From UMGS1532 sp045542355 (GTDB lineage: Bacteria > Bacillota > Clostridia > Oscillospirales > Acutalibacteraceae), in NCBI GenBank assembly GCA_045542355.1, contig JAZQKX010000016.1:1-64000 (forward strand): a stretch of DNA of 64,000 nt. The letters run 5' to 3'. The notes below the pieces were generated by a model. The model was given only the letters and a program-made list of their open reading frames with translations. It was not told where the DNA came from and did not search any database. Of this stretch, positions 24,428-32,981 are shown piece by piece. Numbering within the stretch: the stretch's first letter is position 1; every line of letters starts with the position of its first letter. A program made the translations under genes and the position numbers.

Positions 24428-25363
24428 ATGCTCCAAAATTTCATAGGTAACAGCGGAACGGTGGAGATACTCCGCAATATGCTTGAAAGCGGTAAGCTCC
24501 CCCATGCAATAATGCTGGAGGGAGATGAGGGCTTAGGTAAGCGCACCTTAGCCACCGCTCTCAGCGGGTCTATACTCTGCGAGAATTCATGGGAATCTTG
24601 CGGAAATTGCAGAGGCTGTACCCTTTTTTCAGCGGGTACCCATCCCGACTTCAGCGTTTTATCCCCCAGTGGCAACAATCTTATAAGGGTGGACGATATT
24701 CGTACCCTCCGCAAAAAAGCCTTTGAGCGTCCTGACAGAGGGAATAAAAAGGTTTACCTAATAGAGAATGCCCATTGTATGAACAGAGAAGCCCAGAATG
24801 CCTTTCTGAAAATTCTTGAAGAACCGCCTGAATATGTGGTATTCATTCTGTTGGCGGTGTCCTCTGGCGCTTTTCTCGACACAATAATTTCCCGTTGCAC
24901 CGTTTTCCATATATCCACCCCCGCCTATAGCGAGGCTTTTGGATTTATGCAAAAAAAATTCCCCGAAAGGGAAAAAACCGAAATTGACGACGCTCTGGCA
25001 GAATGCGACAACAACATCGGCAAGGCAATTCTCCGTCTGCAGGACGAGGATGCCTCGGAAGTCCACCGCATCGCCGCGGAGCTGATGACCCTTATCGGCG
25101 GCAGAAGAGCCTACGATACCCTTAAGGTTCTCCATAAATTCGAGCGCGACCCTGTGGGTCTCAGCGGCCTTCTTTCCACCCTCAGCTCCCGTGCCTCTTT
25201 AGAGCTCAGAAATCTGGCAAGTGGGAAACCTGTCCGCCACACTCTCAGCCGCAAGGACCTTGTGAATACAATCGACTCTCTCTCAGAGGCCTCAAATTAC
25301 CTCAAGCAAAACGTAAATCCGTCTATTGTGATTACAAGACTCTGCTCCGCGCTGATTAAATAA
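24428..25363 (+). CDS. holB: DNA polymerase III subunit delta' (HolB)
   Basis: Clamp-loader subunit that helps place the sliding clamp on primed DNA. The 311-residue protein begins with an AAA+ fold: degenerate P-loop GDEGLGKRT (32-40), a zinc-binding cluster CGNCRGC (58-64), VYLIENAHCMN in the Walker B position, ILEEPPE and the SRC motif that acts as the trans-acting arginine finger. The C-terminal collar domain is divergent. ricT is not a neighbour here, unlike in many Firmicutes where the two genes are adjacent. GGGGGCGAGAG precedes the ATG. Confidence 0.93.
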   Translation: MLQNFIGNSGTVEILRNMLESGKLPHAIMLEGDEGLGKRTLATALSGSILCENSWESCGNCRGCTLFSAGTHPDFSVLSPSGNNLIRVDDIRTLRKKAFERPDRGNKKVYLIENAHCMNREAQNAFLKILEEPPEYVVFILLAVSSGAFLDTIISRCTVFHISTPAYSEAFGFMQKKFPEREKTEIDDALAECDNNIGKAILRLQDEDASEVHRIAAELMTLIGGRRAYDTLKVLHKFERDPVGLSGLLSTLSSRASLELRNLASGKPVRHTLSRKDLVNTIDSLSEASNYLKQNVNPSIVITRLCSALIK

Positions 25364-25400
25364 GAATTGAAAAGTAACAGTTCCCTAAACACATCTCAAA

Positions 25401-25440
25401 AATAATAAAACGACTTCCGAGGAAGCCGTTTTATTATTTT
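25401..25440. terminator. Bidirectional terminator between holB and glgB
   Basis: An 18-position stem with a single mismatch, 25401-25418 with 25421-25438, has A/T-rich flanks and a GC core (CTTCC/GGAAG), giving a T tract on each strand. It serves the convergent holB and glgB transcripts. Confidence 0.9.
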
Positions 25441-27418
25441 ATGCTTTTTTGAATACCGTTGCCGTTCTGGCGGGGAGGTAGCAGTAGAAGCCCTGCTTTC
25501 CATCCTTTTCTTCGGTGGTATATTTATAGTTTTTATCAACTCTGCCAAAGCCCCCGAACTGCGGGTCATCGGTGGTTAGTTCGGCCTTAAATCTGCCCTC
25601 AATTCCCGTGGGTACGAAATACCCCTCAAAGGACTGAGTGGGGTTAAAGTTAAAGGCAAAAATCTTTGCACCCTTAGAAAAGATTATGATTTTATTTTGC
25701 TGGTCGTACCAAAGGGAGATATTGTCTTTACCTATAAGATTACCCTTTTTGAGAAGACCTACCATTGCCTTGTCAAACTCCTGCAGTTCACCATAGCGCA
25801 GGTTGGGGTTTTCGGCGAGACTCCACTGTCTGCGACAGTAATGATAGCTCCAGCCGTTGCCCTCACGAGGGAAGTCTATCCATTCAGGATGACCGAATTC
25901 GTTGCCCATAAAGTTGAGATAGCCCTCACCTGCAAGAGAGGCGGTTAGCAATCTTATCATCTTATGCAGAGCCACACCGCGATCAATTATGCCGTTGTTT
26001 GAGCCCTTGTTCATGCTCCAATACATCTCGGCATCGCAAAGGCGGAACATGATGGTCTTGTCCCCCACCAAAGCCTGGTCATGGGACTCTGCATATCCTA
26101 TATTCTTTTCGCCGACTCGTCGCTGGGTCAGCTCATACCAGAGCTTCGCCATGTCCCAATGCTCGTCGGGGACCTCTTTGAGAGTCTTTATCCAAAGGTC
26201 GGGAACACCCATAGAAAGGCGATAGTCAAAGCCAATTCCACCTTGGTTTATTTTCAAAGCCATGCCTGGCATACCCGACATATCCTCGGCTATGGTTATT
26301 GAATTCTTATTTACCTTATGAATCAATTCGTTGGCAAGTTGAAGATATACCACCGCTTCACCGTCGGTATTGTCGCCAAAATACATTCCGTAGTTTGTAA
26401 AGGCGGAGCCTAAACCATGGTCATGGTAAAGCATAGAGGTTACTCCGTCGAAGCGGAAGCCGTCGAAATGATAAACCTCCATCCAAAATTTCAGATTGGA
26501 AAGCAGGAAGTGAAGCACTTCAGGTTTACCGTAGTTAAAAAGCTTGGTGCCCCAGGCGGAATGTTCTCCTCTGCCGCCCTCATGGAAGAATTGATATTCC
26601 GTTCCGTCAAAGCAGTTTATTCCCTCATTGGTGTTTTTAACCGCGTGGGAATGCACTACATCTAAAAGCACTGTCAGTCCCATTTCGTGGGCAGTATTAA
26701 TTAATTCCTTAAGCTCACGGGAGGTTCCATACCTGGAAGATGCGGCGTAGAAATTGGAAACCTGATAACCAAAAGAGCCATAGTAAGGATGCTCCATGAT
26801 TGCCATAATCTGAAGGGTGTTGTAGCCCAATTCCTTGATTTTCGGCAACATATTCTCGCGGAATTCCCGATAGGTAGAAACCCTGCCCTCCTCCGAAGCC
26901 ATACCAATATGACATTCATATATAAATGGGGTCTTTTCGGGCTTAAAGCCGTTGTCAGTCCAAGGAAATTCCTCCAAAGTGTCGTCAATCTCGGCACACC
27001 AAAGCAAGGTGTTTGGGTCCTGCACCACACGGGTGGCATAGGTGGGAACTCTCCTCAGGGTCTCTCCGCCGTGAATCACAATAGCCTGTACACGGCTTCC
27101 TACAGAGAGCGCATCCAAGGGTAGGGTTATCTCGAAATTGCCATGCTCCAACTTGTTCATTTTGTGGGAATACAGCTCCCAACCATTGAAGTCACCGCAG
27201 AGGTACATGTCCTCTGCACCCGGCGCCCATTCGCGATAGACCCAGCCGTCGACGGTTTTGTGAAAACCGTAGTATTTATATGCATTGGCGAAATCCACAA
27301 TGTTTCCGCGGGTGCCCATAAGCTGTTTTTTTGCAGTCTTGTAGTTTTTCATTCTGGCATCTATTGCCCCGCTAAAGGGCTCAAGGTATCCGTCTAATTC
27401 TATTATTTTATAAGCCAT
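25439..27418 (-). CDS. glgB: 1,4-alpha-glucan branching enzyme (eukaryote-like GH13 subfamily)
   Basis: Introduces alpha-1,6 branches into glycogen. The 659-residue protein has a CBM48-like N-terminal domain (REWAPGAEDMYLCGDFNGW) and a GH13 barrel: LLDVVHSH, FDGFRFDGVTSMLYHDHG (nucleophile Asp), ITIAEDMSGMPG (acid/base Glu) and GYAESHDQALVG. Sequence character and length fit the GH13_8-type enzymes seen in eukaryotes and some Firmicutes rather than the E. coli GlgB class. ATG at 27418 follows CGGAGG; the frame opens at 27436. It stands alone; glgA and glgC are not in the window. Confidence 0.93.
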   Translation of the reverse strand: MAYKIIELDGYLEPFSGAIDARMKNYKTAKKQLMGTRGNIVDFANAYKYYGFHKTVDGWVYREWAPGAEDMYLCGDFNGWELYSHKMNKLEHGNFEITLPLDALSVGSRVQAIVIHGGETLRRVPTYATRVVQDPNTLLWCAEIDDTLEEFPWTDNGFKPEKTPFIYECHIGMASEEGRVSTYREFRENMLPKIKELGYNTLQIMAIMEHPYYGSFGYQVSNFYAASSRYGTSRELKELINTAHEMGLTVLLDVVHSHAVKNTNEGINCFDGTEYQFFHEGGRGEHSAWGTKLFNYGKPEVLHFLLSNLKFWMEVYHFDGFRFDGVTSMLYHDHGLGSAFTNYGMYFGDNTDGEAVVYLQLANELIHKVNKNSITIAEDMSGMPGMALKINQGGIGFDYRLSMGVPDLWIKTLKEVPDEHWDMAKLWYELTQRRVGEKNIGYAESHDQALVGDKTIMFRLCDAEMYWSMNKGSNNGIIDRGVALHKMIRLLTASLAGEGYLNFMGNEFGHPEWIDFPREGNGWSYHYCRRQWSLAENPNLRYGELQEFDKAMVGLLKKGNLIGKDNISLWYDQQNKIIIFSKGAKIFAFNFNPTQSFEGYFVPTGIEGRFKAELTTDDPQFGGFGRVDKNYKYTTEEKDGKQGFYCYLPARTATVFKKA

Positions 27419-27463
27419 CAATGACCTCCGAAACAATTTATTTTAATTAATTCCTATAAATAA

Positions 27464-27492
27464 AATATACACTTTTTTAAAACCGCTGTCAA
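27464..27492 (-). promoter_or_regulatory. SigA-type promoter of glgB
   Basis: TTGACA (27492-27487) and TATATT (27469-27464), 17 bp apart, about 46 bp before the glgB start. Confidence 0.85.
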
Positions 27493-27596
27493 GCATACCC
27501 GACTCATTACCTCAATTTGCATCATTATATTACATATTATTGCCTTCCATTTGGGTGGATATTTACAGTCTTGCCTCCATACAACTCCTTTTTCCC

Positions 27597-27625
27597 TTGA
27601 CAAATCACCGCCTTTAGGTTAAGAT
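27597..27625 (+). promoter_or_regulatory. SigA-type promoter of tRNA-Arg
   Basis: TTGACA (27597-27602) and TAAGAT (27620-27625), 17 bp apart. Expected start is about 14 nt before the tRNA. Confidence 0.8.
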
Positions 27626-27646
27626 ATTATAGCAAATTAAACACTC

Positions 27647-27721
27647 GCCCGCATAGTTCAACGGATAGAATAAGTCCCTCCTAAGGATTAGATATAGGTT
27701 CGATTCCTATTGCGGGTGCCA
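27647..27721 (+). tRNA. tRNA-Arg(CCU)
   Basis: A full cloverleaf can be drawn: acceptor GCCCGCA with TGCGGGT, anticodon stem AGTCC/GGATT enclosing the loop CTCCTAA (anticodon CCU, for AGG codons), and T arm TAGGTTCGATTCCTA. The CCA end is encoded. It has its own promoter and terminator and is monocistronic. Confidence 0.95.
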
Positions 27722-27752
27722 AAACTCCTCGCTGTCCGAAGTGAGGAGTTTT
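27721..27752 (+). terminator. Terminator of tRNA-Arg
   Basis: AAAACTCCTC (27721-27730) pairs with GAGGAGTTTT (27743-27752); the T run is part of the stem's 3' side. Confidence 0.8.
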
Positions 27753-27848
27753 ATCCATTGTGACAACAATGGCATATCATCTCACCAGCGGCAAATATAT
27801 CATAACTGCGGAGAAGTGTATACAATCACTCAACACAAACACAAGTAA

Positions 27849-27883
27849 ACACTTGACTCATTTTCAGTCAGGTGTTTTTCTTT
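27849..27883 (+). terminator. Rho-independent terminator
   Basis: ACACTTGACT (27849-27858) pairs with AGTCAGGTGT (27866-27875, one G-U pair) and runs into TTTTTCTTTT on the plus strand. Confidence 0.7.
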
Positions 27884-27897
27884 TGCTTTCGTCAATC

Positions 27898-27947
27898 AAA
27901 AATCCGCCTACGCGAATTAATTGGCATAGACGGATTTTTTATTTTTT
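27898..27947 (+). terminator. Second rho-independent terminator in tandem
   Basis: AATCCGCCTA (27901-27910) pairs with TAGACGGATT (27927-27936, one mismatch), followed by TTTTATTTTTT. Together with the stem 25 nt upstream it forms a double stop. Confidence 0.7.
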
Positions 27948-28056
27948 GTCTAATTATTCCTTTAAAGTGATTAAAAAGCATCACATCGAACTTAATTTTT
28001 CTTGTACAGAGAGCTTGTTCAGTTTAGACCTTAGCGTTTGCTTATAATATTAAACT

Positions 28057-28105
28057 CATCAACTAAGAATACCATTTACGGTATATTCTTAATTGATGAT
28101 TTTCT
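28057..28105. terminator. Long AT-rich hairpin upstream of putP
   Basis: CATCAACTAAGAATACC (28057-28073) pairs with 28080-28098 with one mismatch and one extra base. The plus side continues ATTTTCT. It may be a further terminator or an operator-like dyad; its distance from the putP promoter (75 bp) argues for a terminator. Confidence 0.5.
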
Positions 28106-28173
28106 AATGCGAGTTGATGTTATGTGCAGTTATCGTATTAACAAACAATTGCCCTTTTTGTTTTAGAAAAACC

Positions 28174-28203
28174 TTTACAAACCCGCATTGCTTGTGGTAT
28201 AAT
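28174..28203 (+). promoter_or_regulatory. SigA-type promoter of putP
   Basis: TTTACA (28174-28179) and perfect TATAAT (28198-28203), 18 bp apart, with TGG before the -10. Confidence 0.8.
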
Positions 28204-28262
28204 GTGGTTATTAATTTTTTGTTAAAAAATCTGTAAAATTCAGACAGACGGAGGTAAAAAAC

Positions 28263-29843
28263 ATGAGCGGTGCAACAATTCAAATTCTGGTTGCTATGGT
28301 CATTTATATGGCTGTTGTTATAGTAATCGGTGTTTTGTTTGCCAAGCGCGCAAACAAAAGCTCAGAAAACTACTTTTTAGGCGGACGTTCCCTTGGTCCT
28401 TGGGTAACGGCTATGAGTGCCGAGGCTTCGGATATGAGCGGATGGCTCCTTATGGGTCTGCCCGGTGTTGCCTATTGGTGTGGTCTTGCCGACGCGGCAT
28501 GGACAGCAATCGGTCTTGCTGTTGGTACATATCTCAACTGGCTTATCGTTTCAAAGCGTCTTAGACGCTACAGCATCCGAGCCAACAACTCCATCACCCT
28601 GCCCGAGTTCTTCTCCAACCGTTTCCGCGAGAACAAAAAGGTTATCATGACCATTTCAGCCTTGTTTATCTTGGTATTCTTCACCGTTTATGCGGCAAGT
28701 TGTTTTGTTACTTGCGGTAAGCTGTTCTCCACCCTTTTCGGCGCAGACTACAGACTTATGATGCTTATAGGCGCGGTTTTTGTGCTTATCTACACAATCC
28801 TCGGCGGCTTCCTTGCAGAAAGCGCATCCGACTTTATGCAGGGTATCGTTATGATAATTGCCCTTGCTGTTATCGTTGTTATAGGCACGGTATCTGCGGG
28901 CGGTCTCGGTGCAGTTATCGACAACGCCCGTTCCATCCCCGGTTTCTTCGAGTTCTTCGGTCTTGCCACCCCCACAACCGCCGATGCAAACGGCATTGCA
29001 ACCCAGCTCATTGCTGGAGGCAAACCTGTATTCGGCGAGGCTGCTCCTTACGGAATTCTCACCATTTGCTCTATGATGGCTTGGGGCCTTGGCTACTTCG
29101 GTATGCCTCAGGTTCTCCTGCGCTTTATGGCAATCCGCCGCGAGGACGAATTAAAGCGCTCCCGCAGAATTGCTATGGTTTGGGTGTTAATCTCCCTTGC
29201 CGTTGCAGTGTTCATCGGTATCATGGGCAGAGATTTATTCCCTGTGGCACACCTTACAAAGTCAAGTGCCGAAAACATCTTCATCACTCTTGCGACCAGT
29301 TCCCTGCCTCCCATTCTTGCAGGTTTTGTTATGGCCGGTATCCTTGCCGCAACCATCAGCTCCTCCGACTCTTATCTCCTTATTGCCGCTTCTGCTGTGG
29401 CTAAGAATGTATATCAGGGTATCATCAAGAAGAACGCAACCGACAAGCAGGTTATGACAATTACAAGAATAACCCTTCTTGTAATCGCCGCAATCGCCAT
29501 TGTGATTGCGCTGGACGAAAACAGCGTTATCTTTAATGTTGTTTCCTTTGCCTGGGCAGGCTTCGGCGCCACATTCGGTCCGCTTATGCTGTTCTCACTT
29601 TTCTGGAAGCGTATCAACCGCGCAGGTGCTGTTGCAGGTATGGTAGGCGGCGGCGCAATGGTATTTATATGGAAGCTTCTTATCAGTAAGCTTGGCGGTG
29701 TGTTCGCAATCTACGAGCTTCTCCCCGCATTCATCTTCTCCTCAATCCTTATTGTATTGGTTTCACTCCTCACCGCCGCTCCCTCTAAGGAGATTGAAGA
29801 AGATTTCGAGGCTGTAAAACTCGGCGAGGTTGCAGACAGCTAA
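28263..29843 (+). CDS. putP: Sodium/proline symporter
   Basis: Sodium-coupled uptake of L-proline by a member of the solute:sodium symporter family. The 526-residue protein has about 13 membrane helices; the early segment SENYFLGGRSLGPWVTAMSAEASDMSGWLLMGLPG-like region carries the Ala/Ser residues that bind sodium and proline in PutP, and the ATISSSDSYLL segment near 370 holds the conserved serine/threonine pair of the sodium site. GACGGAGG precedes the ATG by about 7 nt. It is flanked by terminators and thus monocistronic. Proline-family substrate is likely; closely related transporters for other solutes cannot be excluded. Confidence 0.92.
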   Translation: MSGATIQILVAMVIYMAVVIVIGVLFAKRANKSSENYFLGGRSLGPWVTAMSAEASDMSGWLLMGLPGVAYWCGLADAAWTAIGLAVGTYLNWLIVSKRLRRYSIRANNSITLPEFFSNRFRENKKVIMTISALFILVFFTVYAASCFVTCGKLFSTLFGADYRLMMLIGAVFVLIYTILGGFLAESASDFMQGIVMIIALAVIVVIGTVSAGGLGAVIDNARSIPGFFEFFGLATPTTADANGIATQLIAGGKPVFGEAAPYGILTICSMMAWGLGYFGMPQVLLRFMAIRREDELKRSRRIAMVWVLISLAVAVFIGIMGRDLFPVAHLTKSSAENIFITLATSSLPPILAGFVMAGILAATISSSDSYLLIAASAVAKNVYQGIIKKNATDKQVMTITRITLLVIAAIAIVIALDENSVIFNVVSFAWAGFGATFGPLMLFSLFWKRINRAGAVAGMVGGGAMVFIWKLLISKLGGVFAIYELLPAFIFSSILIVLVSLLTAAPSKEIEEDFEAVKLGEVADS

Positions 29844-29867
29844 ACCTATCCAACAAACCCATAAAAA

Positions 29868-29904
29868 ATGTCCCTTGTAGGTAATCTACAAGGGACTGTT
29901 TATT
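29868..29904. terminator. Bidirectional terminator between putP and argF
   Basis: GTCCCTTGTAG (29870-29880) pairs perfectly with CTACAAGGGAC (29885-29895). The plus side runs into TGTTTATTTAT and the minus side into ATTTTTTAT. Confidence 0.85.
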
Positions 29905-29912
29905 TATAGATA

Positions 29913-30899
29913 TTATTCGGTTACTGCGGCAATAATAGCCTTAATTGTGTGCATACGGTTTTCGGCTTCCTTGAAAACGATGGACTGTTCACTTTCGAAA
30001 ACCTCATCGCTGACCTCCATGCTGTCGCGACCGAACTTTTCTCCCATCTCCTTGCCAACGGTGGTTTTTAAATCGTGGAAAGCAGGGAGACAATGCATAA
30101 ACACAGCTGTCGGCTTTGCAAAGCTCATGGCTTTTTTGTTTACCTGATATGGACCGAGAGCCTTTATTCGCTCCTCCCAGACTTCGGTGGGCTCACCCAT
30201 GGAAACCCAAACGTCGGTATAAACAACGTCGGCATTTTTAAGAGCTACTGCAGGGTCCTCGCTAAACTCCAGCTTGGCACCGCTGACCTTTGCCAACTTC
30301 TGACACTTTGCAATAAGCTCCTCATTGGGGAAATACTCCTTTGGGGCGCATACGCTGAAATCAACACCCATTATAGCCGAGCCTACCATCAGGGAATTAC
30401 CCATATTATATCGGGCGTCGCCCATATAGCAAAGCTTGATACCGTCGAGTGTTCCGAAATGCTCACGGATTGTGAGGAAATCGGCTAAAATCTGGGTGGG
30501 GTGGAATTCGTTTGTGAGGCCATTTATAACAGGAATAGAAGCATATTTTGCCAACTCTTCAACTATCTCCTGACCAAAGCCACGATATTCAATTGCGTCG
30601 TACATTCCCGACAGCACTCGCGCTGTGTCGGCAATGCTTTCTTTTTTGCCTATCTGAGAGCCTGTGGGGTCGAGATATGTGCTTCCCATACCAAGATCCG
30701 CAGCCGCAACCTCAAAGGCGCAACGGGTACGGGTGCTGGTCTTTTCGAAAATCAATGCAATATTTCGGCCCTGAAGACTATCGTGAGCCTCACGGTTTTT
30801 CTTTTTCTCTTTGTATTCAGCCGCTGAATCCAGAAGGTATAAAAGTTCATCCTTGCTGAAATCCAACAGCTTTAAAAAATCTTTACCCTTTAAATTCAT
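29913..30899 (-). CDS. argF: Ornithine carbamoyltransferase
   Basis: Makes citrulline from ornithine and carbamoyl phosphate, the sixth step of arginine synthesis. The 328-residue cytosolic enzyme shows the carbamoyl-phosphate motif KTSTRTR, the RGF-loop region EYRGFGQE, FHPTQ, the ornithine-binding DVWVSMGE and HCLPAFHD. ATG at 30899 follows AAGGAGA and starts MNLKGKDFL; the frame opens at 30920. It is the last gene of the arg operon, 4 nt after argD. An operon with all other biosynthetic genes argues for the anabolic rather than catabolic enzyme. Confidence 0.96.
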   Translation of the reverse strand: MNLKGKDFLKLLDFSKDELLYLLDSAAEYKEKKKNREAHDSLQGRNIALIFEKTSTRTRCAFEVAAADLGMGSTYLDPTGSQIGKKESIADTARVLSGMYDAIEYRGFGQEIVEELAKYASIPVINGLTNEFHPTQILADFLTIREHFGTLDGIKLCYMGDARYNMGNSLMVGSAIMGVDFSVCAPKEYFPNEELIAKCQKLAKVSGAKLEFSEDPAVALKNADVVYTDVWVSMGEPTEVWEERIKALGPYQVNKKAMSFAKPTAVFMHCLPAFHDLKTTVGKEMGEKFGRDSMEVSDEVFESEQSIVFKEAENRMHTIKAIIAAVTE

Positions 30900-30903
30900 G
30901 GCA

Positions 30904-32073
30904 TTATGTCTCCTTTTCACATGCTTTTTTAATCACTTTTATAGCTTTTTCCAGTTGTTCCATTGTGATGTTAAGGGGTGGCAAAAGGCGAACCTTATCC
31001 TTTGCCTTGATAACCAACACTCCCTCTGCCATACAGTCGTTGATTATGTCCCCAGCGGGGCGCTTTGTGGTAAGACCTAACATAAGACCCATTCCGCTGA
31101 TGTCGGTGATGCCCTCACATTTTGACACTTCATCAATTATATACCGAGATTTTGCTCTGACATCCGCCAAAAGCTCATGGTCAAGACGGCGGAGAATGCT
31201 CAACGCACCCGCGCAACAAACGGGATTTCCGCCAAAGGTAGAGCCATGGGAAGATGGGGTAAGCACATTTTCGCACTTTTGGAACATCATTGTGGCGCCC
31301 AAGGGCAAACCACCGCCAAGACCCTTTGCTGTGGATACAATGTCGGGGTTTATTCCGTAATTCATATAACCGTAAAGCTGACCCGTTCTGCCGTTGCCTG
31401 TCTGCACCTCATCAACAATCATAAGGATGTCCTGAGTCTCGGCAATCTCGGAAATCGCCTTTACAAATTCGGGGGTCAGAGGCATCACACCGCCCTCGCC
31501 CTGCACAATCTCAAACATAATCGCGGCAACCTTGTGGGCTGAAACCTTGGCTCTTAAATCTTCTATATTATTGGCTTCTACATAGTCGAAGCCCTCGGTC
31601 AAAGGCAGGAAATCCTTATGGAAAACCTCCTGACCTGTTGCGGCAAGGGTGGTGATAGTTCTGCCGTGAAAACTGTTAATAAGAGTGAGAATAACGTTAT
31701 ACTCCGCTCCCTTTTTCTCGGCGGCATACTTTCTTGCAACCTTTATAGCACACTCATTAGCCTCGGCGCCCGAATTGGAAAAGAACACCTTTTTGGCGCC
31801 GGTTTTCTCGCAAAGAAGCTGGGCTAATTCCACCTGTGGCTGGGTGTAGTAAAGGTTGGAAATATGTTGGAGTTTATTCAGTTGTTCGCTTACAGCCTCC
31901 ACCCACTCACTGTCGGCGGCACCAAATGTATTAACCGCAATACCCGACGAAAGGTCTATATATTCCTTGCCGTCTTCATCTATTAAAGCCGCGCCCTTGC
32001 CCTCTTTTATAACAAGGGGGAATCGGGCATAGGTACCTGCTACATATTGCTCGTCAAGAAGCTTAACGTTCAT
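30904..32073 (-). CDS. argD: Acetylornithine aminotransferase
   Basis: PLP enzyme converting N-acetylglutamate semialdehyde to N-acetylornithine with glutamate as amino donor. Class III aminotransferase features: YIDLSSGIAVNTFG, FFSNSGAEANECAIK, SFHGRT, the Asp of MIVDEVQTG and the PLP lysine in STAKGLGGGLPLGA. 389 residues, normal. ATG at 32073 overlaps argB by 11 bp and follows CGGAGG at 9 nt, so the two are translationally coupled. Confidence 0.96.
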   Translation of the reverse strand: MNVKLLDEQYVAGTYARFPLVIKEGKGAALIDEDGKEYIDLSSGIAVNTFGAADSEWVEAVSEQLNKLQHISNLYYTQPQVELAQLLCEKTGAKKVFFSNSGAEANECAIKVARKYAAEKKGAEYNVILTLINSFHGRTITTLAATGQEVFHKDFLPLTEGFDYVEANNIEDLRAKVSAHKVAAIMFEIVQGEGGVMPLTPEFVKAISEIAETQDILMIVDEVQTGNGRTGQLYGYMNYGINPDIVSTAKGLGGGLPLGATMMFQKCENVLTPSSHGSTFGGNPVCCAGALSILRRLDHELLADVRAKSRYIIDEVSKCEGITDISGMGLMLGLTTKRPAGDIINDCMAEGVLVIKAKDKVRLLPPLNITMEQLEKAIKVIKKACEKET

Positions 32074-32941
32074 CGTCGTGGTCCTCCGAAACCATTGTTC
32101 CTGCACCCTCGTCGGTAAGAGTTTCTATAAGCAGAGAGTGGGGCACACGTCCGTCCATGATGATTACCTTTTTAACACCGCGGTGGATAGCGTCGATACA
32201 ACACTCCACCTTGGGTATCATACCACCGGAAATGGTGCCATCCTCAAAGAGTTTAATAGCGCCCTTTATATCAATATTGGGGATTATTGAATCGGGGTCA
32301 TCCTTATCCTTTAGCACTCCTGCGATATCGGTCATGGTGATGAGTCTTTCGGCACCAAGCGCACCTGCAATATATGCGGCGGCGGTGTCGGCATTGATGT
32401 TATACACATTGCCCTCTTTATCGCAACCTACTGTGGATACAACGGGGATATAGCCGTGGTGAAGCAGGTCGGTGATGGGGGTTACGTTAACATTGGTAAT
32501 GCTACCAACAAAGCCTAAACGTTCATCCTTAACCTTGGCTTCTATCATACTTCCGTCGATGCCCGAAATGCCCATGGCGTTACCGCCTTTGGATTCCAGC
32601 AGATTGACAAGACTCTTGTTGATTTTACCAGCCAAAACCATCTGAACAACCTCGGCAGTTTCCTTATCGGTAACGCGAAGTCCCTCGACGAACTCTGATT
32701 TTTTGCCTATTCTTGATAGGGTTTCGGTGATTTCGGGACCACCTCCATGCACCAGCACAACCTTAACACCGATGAGCCATAAAAGAACGATGTCCTCCAT
32801 AACCTGTAGCTTAAGTTCCTCGTTAATCATAGCGTTGCCGCCGTATTTTACAACAACGATTTTATTGTTGTATTTCTTTATGTAGGGAAGCGCCTGAGTA
32901 AGCACTTCCGCCCTTTGGGCGTTGGTTAAATCTATAGCCAT
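32063..32941 (-). CDS. argB: Acetylglutamate kinase
   Basis: Phosphorylates N-acetylglutamate, the usual arginine-feedback-controlled step. The 292-residue amino-acid-kinase-fold protein has the N-terminal KYGGNAM lysine/glycine motif, the VLVHGGGPEI loop, and the NINADTAAAYIAGALGA and SGGMIPKVE substrate and nucleotide regions. The extended N-terminal helix (QRAEVLTQALPYIKKY) is the type associated with arginine-inhibited hexameric enzymes. AAGGAGA precedes the ATG. Confidence 0.97.
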   Translation of the reverse strand: MAIDLTNAQRAEVLTQALPYIKKYNNKIVVVKYGGNAMINEELKLQVMEDIVLLWLIGVKVVLVHGGGPEITETLSRIGKKSEFVEGLRVTDKETAEVVQMVLAGKINKSLVNLLESKGGNAMGISGIDGSMIEAKVKDERLGFVGSITNVNVTPITDLLHHGYIPVVSTVGCDKEGNVYNINADTAAAYIAGALGAERLITMTDIAGVLKDKDDPDSIIPNIDIKGAIKLFEDGTISGGMIPKVECCIDAIHRGVKKVIIMDGRVPHSLLIETLTDEGAGTMVSEDHDDER

Positions 32942-32981
32942 TTCTTTCTCCTTTTTGGACGGAATATTTCGTAAATAAGCT

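Larger units (their letters stand above)
27753..28173. other. Gene-free, hairpin-rich gap between tRNA-Arg and putP
   Basis: No coding frame here has a ribosome site or protein-like content; the 95-codon frame beginning at 27760 crosses two terminators and is dismissed. It contains a small perfect hairpin CCATTGT-GACA-ACAATGG (27755-27772) and three further terminator-like stems listed separately. tRNA-Arg(CCU) genes are frequent integration sites, but no integrase or repeat of the tRNA end was noticed. Confidence 0.6.

Noticed and set aside
27760..28047. 95-codon frame after tRNA-Arg
   Set aside because: It crosses two rho-independent terminators, has no ribosome site and its product lacks protein-like features.
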